This document shows positions 63,935-64,000 of a stretch of DNA of 64,000 bases, in pieces (the first letter of the stretch is position 1; every line of letters begins with the position of its first letter). The notes under the pieces were generated by a model, which was not told the DNA's origin, made no database searches, and worked only from the letters and a program-made list of their open reading frames with translations. The stretch covers positions 682,001-746,000 of the forward strand of contig NZ_FTOB01000004.1 in NCBI RefSeq assembly GCF_900156625.1. Reading direction: 5' to 3'. Position numbers and translations under genes: made by a program. The DNA is from Zobellia uliginosa (lineage in GTDB: Bacteria; Bacteroidota; Bacteroidia; Flavobacteriales; Flavobacteriaceae).

Positions 63935-64000
63935 ACAAATAAAACGTACTTGGACAACATGGCTAAAAAAATGTTGGCAATCGTATCTATTCTGTTGTTT
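63935..64000. other. Upstream end region of the giant gene
   Basis: 66 bases up to the window edge, with no gene visible. The promoter of the giant gene must lie here or beyond the window. Confidence 0.5.

Noticed and set aside
1-64000. tRNA, rRNA, IS elements or phage genes
   Set aside because: No convincing T-loop/anticodon arrangement, rRNA segment, transposase, integrase or terminal inverted repeats were found by eye; a covariance-model scan would be decisive.

Overview
This window looks like chromosomal DNA of a marine-type member of the Flavobacteriaceae (Bacteroidota). The evidence is: several -7 promoter elements of the form TAnnTTTG; large TonB-dependent receptors carrying N-terminal carboxypeptidase-like domains; a type IX secretion (T9SS) type B sorting domain on a 4110-residue SprB-like surface protein; many lipoproteins; and family members typical of the phylum (a long NusB, a PUR/DUF3276 protein, DUF1573 next to YajC, DUF4856 next to imelysin). 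The genus cannot be fixed from sequence alone. No rRNA, recognisable tRNA, IS element, prophage or CRISPR array was seen.

Layout. 0-11.3 kb holds mostly housekeeping genes: a DinB/YfiT protein, a thioredoxin-like protein, CsaA, a bile-acid symporter relative and an acyltransferase that overlap, a DUF3276 protein, an MsbA-like ABC exporter, nusB-DUF1573-yajC, a Tat-exported Gfo/Idh oxidoreductase, a YdeI protein and pepT. 11.4-18.4 kb has a TonB receptor, a small secreted protein, pyrD, a Dabb protein, a LysE exporter and HMG-CoA lyase. A broken gene follows at 18.4-18.8 kb. 19.0-25.4 kb is a compact putative iron-uptake locus: DUF4856 lipoprotein, imelysin lipoprotein, HTTM membrane protein and TonB receptor. 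Its two upstream regions carry three copies of a shared AT-rich motif of about 21 bp. 25.6-34.5 kb is housekeeping again: guaB, an M1 aminopeptidase, a thioredoxin, lysA, a LON-substrate-binding-domain protein, sucC and a small secreted protein.

34.5-42.7 kb forms what looks like an amino-acid-related locus. On the minus strand, in transcription order, are a TonB receptor, a lipoprotein, a HisC-like aminotransferase with a Tat-type signal, an AEC transporter and alanine dehydrogenase. An Lrp/AsnC regulator is divergent from it across a 557-bp AT-rich region with a perfect 19-bp palindrome and two further dyads. 42.8-46.7 kb has a paralogue of the small secreted protein, a DUF1456 protein, Hsp20 and uvrB. 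46.7-63.9 kb is a surface-protein region: a decayed T9SS type B gene, an ABC-2 exporter pair, and two tandem paralogues with IgGFc-binding-like N-termini. One of the pair is 682 aa. The other is 4110 aa, with about two dozen SprB-like repeats, one jelly-roll insertion and a C-terminal sorting domain.

The best candidates for under-described biology are the motif-linked imelysin/HTTM/DUF4856 locus, the TonB receptor/exported aminotransferase/Lrp locus, and the paired IgGFc-binding-like surface proteins. All functional proposals are inferences from families and context; no database search was run.
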